A program made the translations under genes and the position numbers. The notes under the pieces were generated by a model that was given only the letters and a program-made list of their open reading frames with translations, did no database searches and was not told the origin of the DNA. From Rhodoferax sp. (GTDB lineage: Bacteria; Pseudomonadota; Gammaproteobacteria; Burkholderiales; Burkholderiaceae_C): 58,558 nucleotides of DNA. This document shows, piece by piece, positions 35,310 through 43,862 of this stretch; the first letter of the stretch is position 1; each line of letters begins with the position of its first letter. The DNA is taken from positions 1 to 58,558 of the forward strand of contig NZ_JAAFHA010000015.1 in the NCBI RefSeq assembly GCF_010365055.1. Reading direction: 5' to 3'.

Positions 35310-37421
35310 ATGGATAAGACCAATCTTGCGCTGACGACGTGGAGTTATGGCCTGGTGGGTTTGGCCTATTCGGCGTTTGCCCTGCGGCTGCTCCAGCTCG
35401 GCTACGGGCGGGCCAAGCGCGAGTGGTCCAAAGTCGCGGTGCTCGCGGCTGTGTCATGGAGCGCAATGTGGGGTTGGTTTGGCTTGGCGCTGCTATTGAC
35501 CGGCGCACCCGTATTCCTGCTGTTGAGCACCGTAGCTGACCTGTTGCGCTACGCCTGTTGGTATGCTTTTCTTCTGATTCTGTTGCAGCCCAGCCGAGCA
35601 ACGGGGGCCGCCATCGGCACGGCCTGGATGGTTCCGCTGGCGGCAGCGGTAGTGGGGTTTGGGCTGCTGGCCATCGCCTTTGCTGCCCTGCGCATTCAGG
35701 TGCTGGGAGATGCGTCAAGACAGATTCTGTTGAGCTCCATGGCGTTGTCAGTATTGGCTATGATTTTGCTGGAGCAGGTTTTTAGAAACGTGGCAGAAGA
35801 GTCGCGCTGGAACATCAAGCCCCTGTGCCTGGGTTTGGCGAGCGCATTTTTGTTCGACTTGTATTTGTTTTCAGAGGCCACGTTGTTCAACCGTCTGGAC
35901 GGCGATGCGCTCAGCATCCGTGGCGCTGTGCATACGCTGGTGGTGCCGCTATTGTTGCTCTCAACCACGCGGCGAAGCGACTGGGTCGCCAGCATCCGGC
36001 TGTCACCCAAGGCCGCATTCCATTCAGCGACGTTGCTGATGGCTGGTATTTACCTGCTGTTCATATCCGGCGTCGGCTACTACGTGCGCTACTTTGGTGG
36101 CGAATGGGGCCGAGCACTCCAACTGGCGCTGGTATTTGTGGCTCTGGTGGTCCTCTCGGTGCTGATGCTGTCAGGGTCGGTGCGGGCCCGCCTTCGGGTA
36201 TTTCTGGGAAAGCATTTTTTTCGTTACCGTTTTGACTACCGCGAGGAATGGCTCAAATTTACCCGCACCTTGTCGGCCAAAGACTCGCCCCAAGAGATGG
36301 GGCAGCAGGTGATCCGAGGTTTGGCAGACATGCTGGAGAGTCCGGCCGGTGGTTTGTGGATGAGGTCAAAGGGTGAAACTGCTTTCAGCCAGACAGCGCG
36401 CTGGAATCTGGCGCAGGCGCTAGAGAAAGAGGACGTCAACTCCCCGCTCTGCCAGTTCTTGGCGAGCAGTGGCTGGGTCGTCAATCTGGAAGAATACCGG
36501 TCCTATTCCCGGCGCTATGGCGCACTGAAATTGCCACGCTGGCTGCAGGACCTGGAGCAGGCCTGGCTGGTGGTGCCGCTGATGGTCGGGTCGGAGCTGA
36601 CTGGTTTTGTCGTGCTGGCCAGCGCACGAACGCGGGTCGATGTGAACTGGGAAGTGATCGATCTGTTAAAAACTGCTGGGCAGCAGGCGGCCAGCTTTCT
36701 GGCCCAGATGCAAGCGACCGAAGCCCTGCTGGAAGTGCGCAAGTTTGATGCGTTCAATCGCATGTCGGCCTTTGTGGTGCACGATCTGAAAAACATTGTG
36801 ACGCAGCTCTCGCTCATGATGAAAAACGCCAAGCGGCTGGGCGATAACCCGGAATTTCAGCAAGACATGTTGTTGACCGTCGAAAATTCACTCGACCGAA
36901 TGCGCCAGTTGATGCTGCAGTTGCGCGAAGGCGCGACGCCGCCAGGGACGGCATTCGGCGTTAACCTGGGCGGCATCATTCAACGCATTGAGGCGCAGGC
37001 GGCCGGCCAGGGTCGAACGCTGGAGGTCAATCTGTCAGAGCCCGTGGTGACGCGCGGTCATGAGGAGCGCCTGGAGCGGGTCATCGGCCATGTGGTGCAG
37101 AACGCATTGGACGCGACCGACCCGTCGGGGCGGGTCTGGCTCAATCTGGATCGCGCGCGCGGTCAAGCCAGAATTGTCGTTGGCGACACCGGGAATGGCA
37201 TGTCGCAAGACTTCATACGGGAGCGGCTGTTCAAGCCGTTTCAAAGCACCAAGCTCTCCGGCATGGGCATTGGTGCCTATGAAAGTTTTCAGTACGTCAA
37301 AGAACTGGGCGGCCAGATTGAGGTCGACAGCTCGCCCAATCAAGGAACGACCGTCAAGATGTTATTACCCCTGTTTGAGGCACAAAATACCTCTGACCTT
37401 CACGCGCTGGAGGCTGCATGA
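35310..37421 (+). CDS. prsK: PEP-CTERM system histidine kinase PrsK
   Basis: The protein has 703 residues. About eight N-terminal membrane helices occupy residues 1-300. A GAF-like sensory domain follows (about 330-460: GGLWMRSKGETAF to LVVPLMVGSELTGFVVLAS). The kinase core carries the phospho-acceptor His491 in FVVHDLKNIVTQL, and an HATPase domain shows NALDATDPSG, VGDTGNGMSQDFIRERLFKPF and GMGIGAYESFQYVKELGG. It is the sensor partner of PrsR; in this family it controls sigma-54-dependent expression of the PEP-CTERM/exopolysaccharide regulon. The stop overlaps prsR (ATGA). It follows the sugar transferase after 52 bp. Confidence 0.95.
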   Translation: MDKTNLALTTWSYGLVGLAYSAFALRLLQLGYGRAKREWSKVAVLAAVSWSAMWGWFGLALLLTGAPVFLLLSTVADLLRYACWYAFLLILLQPSRATGAAIGTAWMVPLAAAVVGFGLLAIAFAALRIQVLGDASRQILLSSMALSVLAMILLEQVFRNVAEESRWNIKPLCLGLASAFLFDLYLFSEATLFNRLDGDALSIRGAVHTLVVPLLLLSTTRRSDWVASIRLSPKAAFHSATLLMAGIYLLFISGVGYYVRYFGGEWGRALQLALVFVALVVLSVLMLSGSVRARLRVFLGKHFFRYRFDYREEWLKFTRTLSAKDSPQEMGQQVIRGLADMLESPAGGLWMRSKGETAFSQTARWNLAQALEKEDVNSPLCQFLASSGWVVNLEEYRSYSRRYGALKLPRWLQDLEQAWLVVPLMVGSELTGFVVLASARTRVDVNWEVIDLLKTAGQQAASFLAQMQATEALLEVRKFDAFNRMSAFVVHDLKNIVTQLSLMMKNAKRLGDNPEFQQDMLLTVENSLDRMRQLMLQLREGATPPGTAFGVNLGGIIQRIEAQAAGQGRTLEVNLSEPVVTRGHEERLERVIGHVVQNALDATDPSGRVWLNLDRARGQARIVVGDTGNGMSQDFIRERLFKPFQSTKLSGMGIGAYESFQYVKELGGQIEVDSSPNQGTTVKMLLPLFEAQNTSDLHALEAA

Positions 37422-38779
37422 CGCCGGAGACCGTGCGCTCGTTGCTGATCGTGGAAGACGATCTGGCGCTGCAAAAGCAAATCAAATGGTCGCTTGACCG
37501 CTTTGAGTCGGTGACCGCCCATGATCGCAGCAGCGCCTTGCTGCAAATGCGCAAATGCCTGCCCGCGGTGATCACGATGGACCTGGGGCTGCCGCCCGAT
37601 GCCGACTCGGTGTCCGAAGGACTCAAGTTGCTGGAGCAGGTGATGGCTTTTGATCCTGACATCAAGGTGATTGTCCTGACCGGACAGAACGATCAGGCCA
37701 ATGCCCTGCGTGCGGTGGCCATGGGGGCCTATGATTTTTTCGCCAAACCGTTCGAGCCGGAGTTGCTCAATTTGACGGTGGAGCGTGCCTTCAAGATGTT
37801 TGAGCTGCAAAGGGAGAACCGGCGGCTCCAGGCGCTGCACCAACCCGATGCGCTCTCGGGCTTGACGACGCGCGACCCCGAGATGTTGCGCATTTGCCGC
37901 ACGATTGAAAAAGTGGCGAGCAGCAATGCCACCGTCATGCTGCTGGGCGAAAGCGGCACGGGCAAAGAGGTGCTGGCGCGTGGTCTGCACCAGGCGTCAC
38001 CCCGGCGGGTGGAGAAGTTCGTGGCCATCAACTGTGCGGCCATTCCAGAGAACTTGCTGGAGAGTGAATTGTTTGGCTATGAAAAAGGGGCATTCACCGG
38101 CGCTGCCAAGCTGACGCTGGGAAAAATTGAAATGGCCCACGGCGGCACCTTGATGCTCGATGAAATCGGGGATTTGCCCTTGTCATTGCAGGCCAAGCTA
38201 CTGCGCTTTTTGCAGGAGCGAGTGATCGAGCGCGTCGGCGGTCGGCAAGAAATTGCGGTCGATGTCCGCATCGTGTGTGCAACCCATCAGGACCTGGCCG
38301 CGTTGAGCAAAGATGGCCGTTTTCGCGAAGATCTCTATTACCGACTGGCCGAGATCGTGGTCAAGATCCCGCCCCTGCGGGAGCGCGTGGGCGACGCTGC
38401 GTTGCTGGCGCACGCCTTTGTGCGACGTTTTGTCCAAGAACAGAACCGGTCTGCCATGACGCTGGCCGACGATGCGGTGCAGGCGGTTGAAAACCATCTT
38501 TGGCCGGGCAACATTCGTGAGCTTGAGAATTGCATCAGACGCGCCACCATCATGGCCGATGGCAGTCAAATCGGCTGCGATGACCTGGGTCTGAAAGGTC
38601 CGCAGAACGATGAAGCCGACACCTCCCTGGATCTGCGTGTGATCCGTGACGACGCCGAGAAACGGGCGATTGTGGCGGCGCTGGGTCGCGTCAACGGCAA
38701 CATGGTCAGGGCCGCTGATCTACTTGGGGTGAGTCGCCCCACCTTGTACGACCTGATGCACCGACTCGCTTTGAAATAG
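37418..38779 (+). CDS. prsR: PEP-CTERM-box response regulator PrsR (NtrC family)
   Basis: The protein has 453 residues in three domains. The receiver (1-125) has the phospho-acceptor Asp55 in ITMDLGLPP. The sigma-54 AAA+ domain has Walker A GESGTGKE at 177-184, GAFTGA near 224-229, which contacts sigma-54, and Walker B GTLMLDEIGDLP. The C terminus is a Fis-type helix-turn-helix (VRAADLLGVSRPTLYDLMHRL). It activates RpoN promoters after phosphorylation by PrsK. A sigma-54 promoter candidate lies at 41711-41727, directly after prsT. It overlaps prsK by 4 bp. Confidence 0.96.
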   Translation: MTPETVRSLLIVEDDLALQKQIKWSLDRFESVTAHDRSSALLQMRKCLPAVITMDLGLPPDADSVSEGLKLLEQVMAFDPDIKVIVLTGQNDQANALRAVAMGAYDFFAKPFEPELLNLTVERAFKMFELQRENRRLQALHQPDALSGLTTRDPEMLRICRTIEKVASSNATVMLLGESGTGKEVLARGLHQASPRRVEKFVAINCAAIPENLLESELFGYEKGAFTGAAKLTLGKIEMAHGGTLMLDEIGDLPLSLQAKLLRFLQERVIERVGGRQEIAVDVRIVCATHQDLAALSKDGRFREDLYYRLAEIVVKIPPLRERVGDAALLAHAFVRRFVQEQNRSAMTLADDAVQAVENHLWPGNIRELENCIRRATIMADGSQIGCDDLGLKGPQNDEADTSLDLRVIRDDAEKRAIVAALGRVNGNMVRAADLLGVSRPTLYDLMHRLALK

Positions 38780-38816
38780 TGCCGCTTTTCTTTCACTGTT
38801 ATTTCAGGATAGCCTA

Positions 38817-41591
38817 ATGAACGTTAGAAAATTTCAGCCTCAAATCGCTTTGTCGGCGCTGCTGGTGTCGATGTTGCTGACAGCCTGCAGCGACAAGCCC
38901 GATGTCATGCTTGCCTCGGCCAAAGACTACATGGCCAAGAACGACAACAAGGCAGCGGTCATTCAAATCAAGAATGCGCTGCAGAGCAACCCCGACTTGC
39001 CTGAGGCGCGCTACTTGTTGGGTACCGCACTGCTCGACACGGGAGACCCGGCTGGCGCCGAACTGGAACTGCGCAAGGCGCTGGACATGAAGCACCCGCA
39101 AGATGCGGTGGTGCCGCAACTGGCCAAAGCGTTACTGGCGCAAGGGCAGGCCCGCAAACTGACGGACGAGTTTGCCAAGACCGAGCTCGGCGCGGCGTCG
39201 GCCAAAGCCAGTCTGCAGGTGTCGCTCACTTCGGCCTACGCGATGCAGGGCAAGACCGAGCAAGCGCAGGCGAGCCTGCAGGCCGCGTTGCTGGCGGACC
39301 CGGGTTTTGCGCCGGCGCTGCTGGTACAGGCCCGGAAAAAGGCGGGGCAGCGCGAGTTCGACCAGGCGCTGGCCATGACCGAGGAGGTGATCGCCAAGTC
39401 GCCTGGCAGCATGGAGGCCTGGGTCTTCAAAGGCGACTTGCTGCTGTATGGCAAGAATCAGCCGGACGAGGCCTTGGCCGCCTACCGCAAGGCGCTTGAG
39501 ATCAGGCCCGATTTCATGCCGGGTCAAGTGTCTTTGATCACGCTGTTGCTGCAGCAGGGCAAGCTCACGGATGCCGCACAGCAAATTGAACACTTGAAAA
39601 AAACAGCGGCCCGCCAACCGCAAACCCAATACCTGGAAGCGCAACTGGCCTATCAAAAGAAAGATTTCAAATTGGCCCGGCAAATCCTGCAGCTGGTTGT
39701 GCAGCAGGTTCCCAAGAGTGCTCAGGTTTTGCAGCTGGCGGGGCTGGTTGAGCTGCAACTCAATGCCTTGCCAGCGGCGCAGGACTATTTGAGCCGGGCG
39801 GTGCAGGGCGCTCCGGCTTCCCTGCTGGCGCGGCGGGCGCTGGTCGTGAGCTATATGCGCGCCGGGCAAGCGGCCAAGGCCCTGGACGCCTTGGCGCCAG
39901 GTCTGAGCCGGGAAAGCGTTGATCCACAATTGCTGTCCGTGGCGGGCGAGGTCTATCTGCTCAACGGCGACCTGAAGAAGGCCGAGGAGTATTTTGCCAA
40001 GGCTGCCCAGCAGTCACCCCAGGACGGAAGAAAGCGAACGTCGCTGGCGCTCACCCGTTTGGTGAGTGGCGCGACCGACGGCGCCTTTGATGAGTTGCAG
40101 AACATCGCCGCGTCAGATACAGGCACCAGTGCCGACCTGGCCCTGATCAGCGTGCACTTGAAACGACAGGAATTTGACCAAGCCTTGAAAGCGATTGATG
40201 GCTTGGAGAAAAAGCAGCCGGATAAGCCGTTTGCGGCGCAACTGCGGGCCAGAACGCTGTTGGCCAAAAATGATGTGAGCGGTGCCAAAACGAGTTTGCA
40301 GCGCGCGCTGGCGATTGATCCCAATTATTTCCCGGCAGTGGCCAGCCTGGCCGGGCTCGACCTGGCAGAGAAGAAGCCCGACGCAGCAAAAAAACGCTTT
40401 GAGGCGGTGCTTGCCAAGGACCCCAAAAACAACCAGGCGTGGTTGGCGCTGGCCGAACTCGCGGTCAGGTCGGGGGCGGCCAAAGATGAAGTTGCGAAGC
40501 TGATGGGCAGTGCGGTGTCTGCCAACCCCGCAGACGTGAATTCGCGCTTGCTGCTGATTGATTTTGATCTGCGCCAGAAGGACTTCAAAGCGGCGGTGTC
40601 TGCGGCCCAGGAGGGTGTGGCCGCCTTGCCAGACAGCCCTGAGCTGCTTGATGCGTTGGGTCGTACGCAACAGGCGGCAGGCGAGTCCAACCAGGCCATT
40701 GCCAGCTACGCCAAGCTGGCTGCGATGCAGCCCCTGTCGGTGTTGCCCCATATGCGCTTGGCGGAGGTGCATCTGGCAGCCAAGAACACGCAGGCGGCGC
40801 TTGCCAGCCTGCACCGGGCGATCGAGATCAAGCCCGACCTGCTGGAGGCGCAGCGCGCCTTGATTGCGCTGGCGCTGGACGGCAAGAAGCCCGAGGACGC
40901 ACTGACTGTGGCGCGCTCGGTGCAGCAACAACGCCCCGCAGAGGCGGTGGGCTACGCCCTGGAGGGCGACATCCATGCCTCGCAGAAGGAATGGGACCGC
41001 GCCATCACCGCCTATCGCGGCGGGCTAAAACGCGTGATGGCGCCGGAGCTGGCGATCAAGCTGCACGCGGTCTTGGGGGCGGCCGGTCAAGACGCCGAGG
41101 CGGACAAGTTTTCCAACAGCTGGCAGAAAGAGCATCCGAAAGATGCTGCCTTCTTGCTGCATCTGGGTGATGCCGCCCTGGCACGCAAGGACTACGTCAG
41201 TGCTGAAAAAAATTATGCGGCAGTGGTCAAGGTGGAGCCGAATAGCGCAATGGCCTACAACAACCTGGCCTGGGTGAGCGGAAAACTCAACAAGGAGGGC
41301 GCCGTGGGCTTTGCCGAGAAGGCCAATGCCCTGGCACCTAACCAGCCCGCATTCATGGACACGCTGGCGGTGTTGTTGTCAGACAAAGGTGAGTACGCCA
41401 AAGCGGTCGCGCTTCAGAACAAGGCGCTGGCGCTGCAGCCACAAAACGCCTTGTTCAAACTCAATTTGGCCAAAATTCACCTCAAGGGCGGCAGCAGAGA
41501 GCTGGCCAGGAAGGAACTCGACGAGCTCGCCAAAATGGGTGACAAATTCGCGGATCAGACAGAGGTTGCAAGTCTGTTAAAGACTTTATAG
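38817..41591 (+). CDS. prsT: PEP-CTERM system TPR-repeat lipoprotein PrsT
   Basis: The protein has 924 residues. A lipoprotein signal is clear (LLVSMLLTACSDK, with the lipobox Cys at about residue 24). The rest is a long array of about 20 TPR-like helical repeats, for example AAVIQIKNALQSNPDLPEARYLLGTALL near the start and YNNLAWVSGKLNKEGAVGFAEKA near the end. The length and arrangement match the PrsT family (TIGR02917 type). It is probably outer- or inner-membrane-anchored in the periplasm and serves as a scaffold for polysaccharide export or assembly. It starts 37 bp after prsR and is likely in the same operon. Confidence 0.94.
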   Translation: MNVRKFQPQIALSALLVSMLLTACSDKPDVMLASAKDYMAKNDNKAAVIQIKNALQSNPDLPEARYLLGTALLDTGDPAGAELELRKALDMKHPQDAVVPQLAKALLAQGQARKLTDEFAKTELGAASAKASLQVSLTSAYAMQGKTEQAQASLQAALLADPGFAPALLVQARKKAGQREFDQALAMTEEVIAKSPGSMEAWVFKGDLLLYGKNQPDEALAAYRKALEIRPDFMPGQVSLITLLLQQGKLTDAAQQIEHLKKTAARQPQTQYLEAQLAYQKKDFKLARQILQLVVQQVPKSAQVLQLAGLVELQLNALPAAQDYLSRAVQGAPASLLARRALVVSYMRAGQAAKALDALAPGLSRESVDPQLLSVAGEVYLLNGDLKKAEEYFAKAAQQSPQDGRKRTSLALTRLVSGATDGAFDELQNIAASDTGTSADLALISVHLKRQEFDQALKAIDGLEKKQPDKPFAAQLRARTLLAKNDVSGAKTSLQRALAIDPNYFPAVASLAGLDLAEKKPDAAKKRFEAVLAKDPKNNQAWLALAELAVRSGAAKDEVAKLMGSAVSANPADVNSRLLLIDFDLRQKDFKAAVSAAQEGVAALPDSPELLDALGRTQQAAGESNQAIASYAKLAAMQPLSVLPHMRLAEVHLAAKNTQAALASLHRAIEIKPDLLEAQRALIALALDGKKPEDALTVARSVQQQRPAEAVGYALEGDIHASQKEWDRAITAYRGGLKRVMAPELAIKLHAVLGAAGQDAEADKFSNSWQKEHPKDAAFLLHLGDAALARKDYVSAEKNYAAVVKVEPNSAMAYNNLAWVSGKLNKEGAVGFAEKANALAPNQPAFMDTLAVLLSDKGEYAKAVALQNKALALQPQNALFKLNLAKIHLKGGSRELARKELDELAKMGDKFADQTEVASLLKTL

Positions 41592-41630
41592 AAGATAAGC
41601 GCAATGGCTCGATGTGCTTGGTCTTGCTAC

Positions 41631-41647
41631 TGTCGAAAAAGTTGACA
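41631..41647. promoter_or_regulatory. Imperfect dyad, candidate activator (PrsR) site
   Basis: TGTCGA and TTGACA are separated by 5 nt and form a dyad with one mismatch. It lies about 65-80 bp upstream of the sigma-54 -24 element, a usual distance for an NtrC-type enhancer. Assignment to PrsR is inference from position only. Confidence 0.25.
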
Positions 41648-41710
41648 GGCCGCTATTTGAATGATTTGTTTGGTTCAGAATTTTCTTATGAATCAATGGT
41701 TTGCAGTGAT

Positions 41711-41727
41711 GGGCATAAAAATTGCAT
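41711..41727 (+). promoter_or_regulatory. Predicted sigma-54 (RpoN) promoter
   Basis: The sequence GGGCATAAAAATTGCAT has GG at 41712-41713 and GC at 41724-41725 with exactly 10 nt between them. The TTGCA -12 box matches consensus and the -24 box GGGCAT is close to TGGCAC. Transcription would start near 41737, about 135 bp before ATG 41872. It sits just downstream of prsK-prsR-prsT, whose regulator PrsR is a sigma-54 activator. Confidence 0.65.
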
Positions 41728-41773
41728 GAACTGAAAAGTCTCTGCCGATCGAAACGGTCTGCTTGAGTTTTAT

Positions 41774-41790
41774 CAAGGTTTGTAACCTTG
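41774..41790. repeat. Perfect 7-bp inverted repeat in the leader of the Tat-protein operon
   Basis: CAAGGTT and AACCTTG are separated by TGT. It lies between the predicted sigma-54 start site and the first gene, so it would be in the untranslated leader. It could be a protein-binding operator or a small RNA hairpin; no T-run follows, so a terminator is unlikely. Confidence 0.5.
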
Positions 41791-41871
41791 TACCAGCATC
41801 AAAATGAATTGAATTGAAAGACGCAAAGTTGCGTGAGTGAGCTGGTGGAAGGTGTAACGTGGGGTGCGTTT

Positions 41872-42618
41872 ATGAGTAATATTCAATCTGACTCGCGGCA
41901 TGTGCCAAAGGGTTCTGGGCATGGCGGCATTGGCCGCAGGCGGTTGTTGCGTGCTGGGCTGGCTGCGGCGCCTGTCGTTTTGGCTGTGAGCGGGCGTTCT
42001 GCCATGGCTGCGGCCTGCCCTCCCGGGCTGTCCGGACCGACTATGACATCAATTAATCCTTCCGGTGACGGTGTTAACTGCATTGCATCCTCTCATACCC
42101 ACACGGCGGGCAGCAGTCGTCTTGGGTTGTCACCAGGCTACTGGAAACCCAACCCCAACGGACGGACCTTTCAGCCCCCGTATCCTTGGCCGATTGCTCC
42201 GTTTGAAACGATCACGACCCAAGGAAACAAGACCTATTCATTTGAACAAGGGTTAAGGAAAACTGAGCGCAAGTCAGATAGAACTGAAGGCACGACCTAT
42301 ACCTGGAATCCGAGCGATTATTTGCAGTACAGGGGACTTCCCCAAAATGCGGATGGCTGGGACACGGGCACCAAATACAACGCTGTCTTTACGAGCTCTT
42401 TTGAACGCCGCAGTTTCAGTCGCATTTTGCTGGAGGCAAATGGCTCTCTTGAGTGGCACTTTTGTGCCGCCTACCTGAATGCGGCCGCCATGCCTGGCAC
42501 CTATGTCCTGTCGATTCAGGACGTGCTGGAGATTGCTTCTGCCGGCCGCTTGGTGCCGGGCGGCAGTCAATTGACAGACGGGCAGATCAAGGCTTTTCTT
42601 TCGCAAACTTGGAGCTGA
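41872..42618 (+). CDS. Tat-exported protein of unknown function, HprK-related operon
   Basis: The protein has 248 residues. A twin-arginine signal is clear: GGIGRRRLLRAGLAAAPVVLA, then RSAMAAACPP, with cleavage expected after the AMA-type site. The mature part contains SPGYWKPNPNGRTF, a motif similar to the S-x-G-[FY]-W-K-N found in some exported proteins, and no catalytic signature I recognise. ATG 41872 is chosen over the GTG at 41833 because it puts the signal near the N terminus and has GGGG about 10 nt upstream. It is the first gene after the predicted sigma-54 promoter and is followed by PqqD-like, HprK-related kinase and nucleotidyltransferase genes. It may be the target or product of that system. 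Confidence 0.7.
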   Translation: MSNIQSDSRHVPKGSGHGGIGRRRLLRAGLAAAPVVLAVSGRSAMAAACPPGLSGPTMTSINPSGDGVNCIASSHTHTAGSSRLGLSPGYWKPNPNGRTFQPPYPWPIAPFETITTQGNKTYSFEQGLRKTERKSDRTEGTTYTWNPSDYLQYRGLPQNADGWDTGTKYNAVFTSSFERRSFSRILLEANGSLEWHFCAAYLNAAAMPGTYVLSIQDVLEIASAGRLVPGGSQLTDGQIKAFLSQTWS

Positions 42619-42621
42619 GTC

Positions 42622-42948
42622 TTGGCGGCCAACCTGGGGGCTGACGCGTTGCTACTGGTAGATCGTGTTGGCGATGTGGTCGGTGTCCAATTTTCAGGTG
42701 AAGATGAGGTCGCTCTTTTCATTCCCGGTTCGGGTGATGTGTTGCTGTGTACCGCAAGCCAGTGGCGCAGTCTGAAGGACATGCCGGTTGCCAGACTGAT
42801 CGGCCTGTTGAACGTGCCAGTACCAAACGCGAGCCTTGAAAACTATGTTTCCGGCGCCGATCTAGAGTCAACGCTTCTCAGCCTCGGAGCCTGCCTTGCA
42901 ATAAGCCATGTCAGTCCTGCCGGTTTCGCCTTGGCAATGAGGCCATGA
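42622..42948 (+). CDS. Small PqqD-like protein of the HprK-related (HPr-rel-A) system
   Basis: This 108-residue protein starts with TTG at 42622, 3 bp after the previous stop. The middle (VALFIPGSGDVLLCTASQWRSL) and the end (ADLESTLLSLGACLAIS) have the layout of PqqD-type peptide chaperones, which bind precursor peptides. The similarity is weak by eye. The HPr-rel-A gene set as I know it contains a PqqD family protein immediately before HprK-related kinase A, and the position here agrees. The stop overlaps the kinase start (ATGA). Confidence 0.55.
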   Translation: MAANLGADALLLVDRVGDVVGVQFSGEDEVALFIPGSGDVLLCTASQWRSLKDMPVARLIGLLNVPVPNASLENYVSGADLESTLLSLGACLAISHVSPAGFALAMRP

Positions 42949-43862
42949 GTTCCACCCGGATGGGCGAGCTTTCCGAACTCGACATCGAGCACTGCTTGCG
43001 TGGTGAGGGTTTGCAGGTGGCGTCATTTCGCTGTCTTGTTCGTTCGGATACGGGGCTACTGTCAAGCCCGTTGTGCCAGTTGTACCAAGACCATGCCGTC
43101 GAGACGGAGCCCTGCGGTTTTTATGATTTTCGCATTCGGCTCGCAAAAACCCGACCGAATTTTTGGAAACCTTGGGAAGTTGTGTTCGACTGGGACGGCA
43201 GCAGTCCGTTCCCGGCGATGCCGCTGGCGCAGACCCACCCGCTTTTTGAATGGGGCCTGAACTGGTGCGTGGCCAGCGCCAGCGGCCTGCACACGGTCAT
43301 CCACTCGGCGGTGGTTGAACGCGCGGGTCAGGCGTTGGTGCTGCCGGGCCAGCCGGGGTCGGGCAAAAGTACGTTGTGTGCGGCGCTCACCTTTGGCGGC
43401 TGGCGCCTGCTGTCTGATGAATTGACAATTGTCTCCCAGTCCGATGGCATGGTTCAGGCTGTTCCCCGGCCTATCAGCCTCAAAGGAACGTCGATTGGCC
43501 TGATCGGGAGTCAGTTCCCATGCGCCGACATGACGGTGCCGGTGGCGGACACCCACAAGGGCTCGATTGCCTACGCTCGCGCTGCAAGCGCTGCTGTGAC
43601 AGCAGGCGAGAAACCGGCGCCCATCGGTTATGTGGTTTTTCCTCGATTCAGATCGGGCGCTGAACTGGTGTTTGAACCGCTCTCACGCGCGGCTACCCTG
43701 ACGGAGTTGATGAAAAACACCTTTAATGTCGGCCTGCTGGGCGCTGATGGTTTTGAAGCGCTGGCCCACGCCATCGTCCACGCGAAATGTTACGCGGTGG
43801 AATATGGCGATCTCTCCTCCATCCTGCAATGGGTTGATGCAACGTGTCGGCATCCAGACTGA
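42945..43862 (+). CDS. HprK-related kinase A
   Basis: The protein has 305 residues. The C-terminal half resembles HPr kinase/phosphorylase: Walker A GQPGSGKST at about 135-143, then GGWRLLSDELTIVS, which carries the acidic residues near the HprK active site, and AVPRPISLKG. The N-terminal 110 residues (with FYDFRIRLA) are specific to the HPr-rel-A kinase family. It may phosphorylate a protein or peptide serine, or a small molecule; HPr itself is not encoded in the window. It is coupled to the PqqD-like gene by ATGA and overlaps the nucleotidyltransferase-family gene by 19 bp. Confidence 0.85.
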   Translation: MSSTRMGELSELDIEHCLRGEGLQVASFRCLVRSDTGLLSSPLCQLYQDHAVETEPCGFYDFRIRLAKTRPNFWKPWEVVFDWDGSSPFPAMPLAQTHPLFEWGLNWCVASASGLHTVIHSAVVERAGQALVLPGQPGSGKSTLCAALTFGGWRLLSDELTIVSQSDGMVQAVPRPISLKGTSIGLIGSQFPCADMTVPVADTHKGSIAYARAASAAVTAGEKPAPIGYVVFPRFRSGAELVFEPLSRAATLTELMKNTFNVGLLGADGFEALAHAIVHAKCYAVEYGDLSSILQWVDATCRHPD

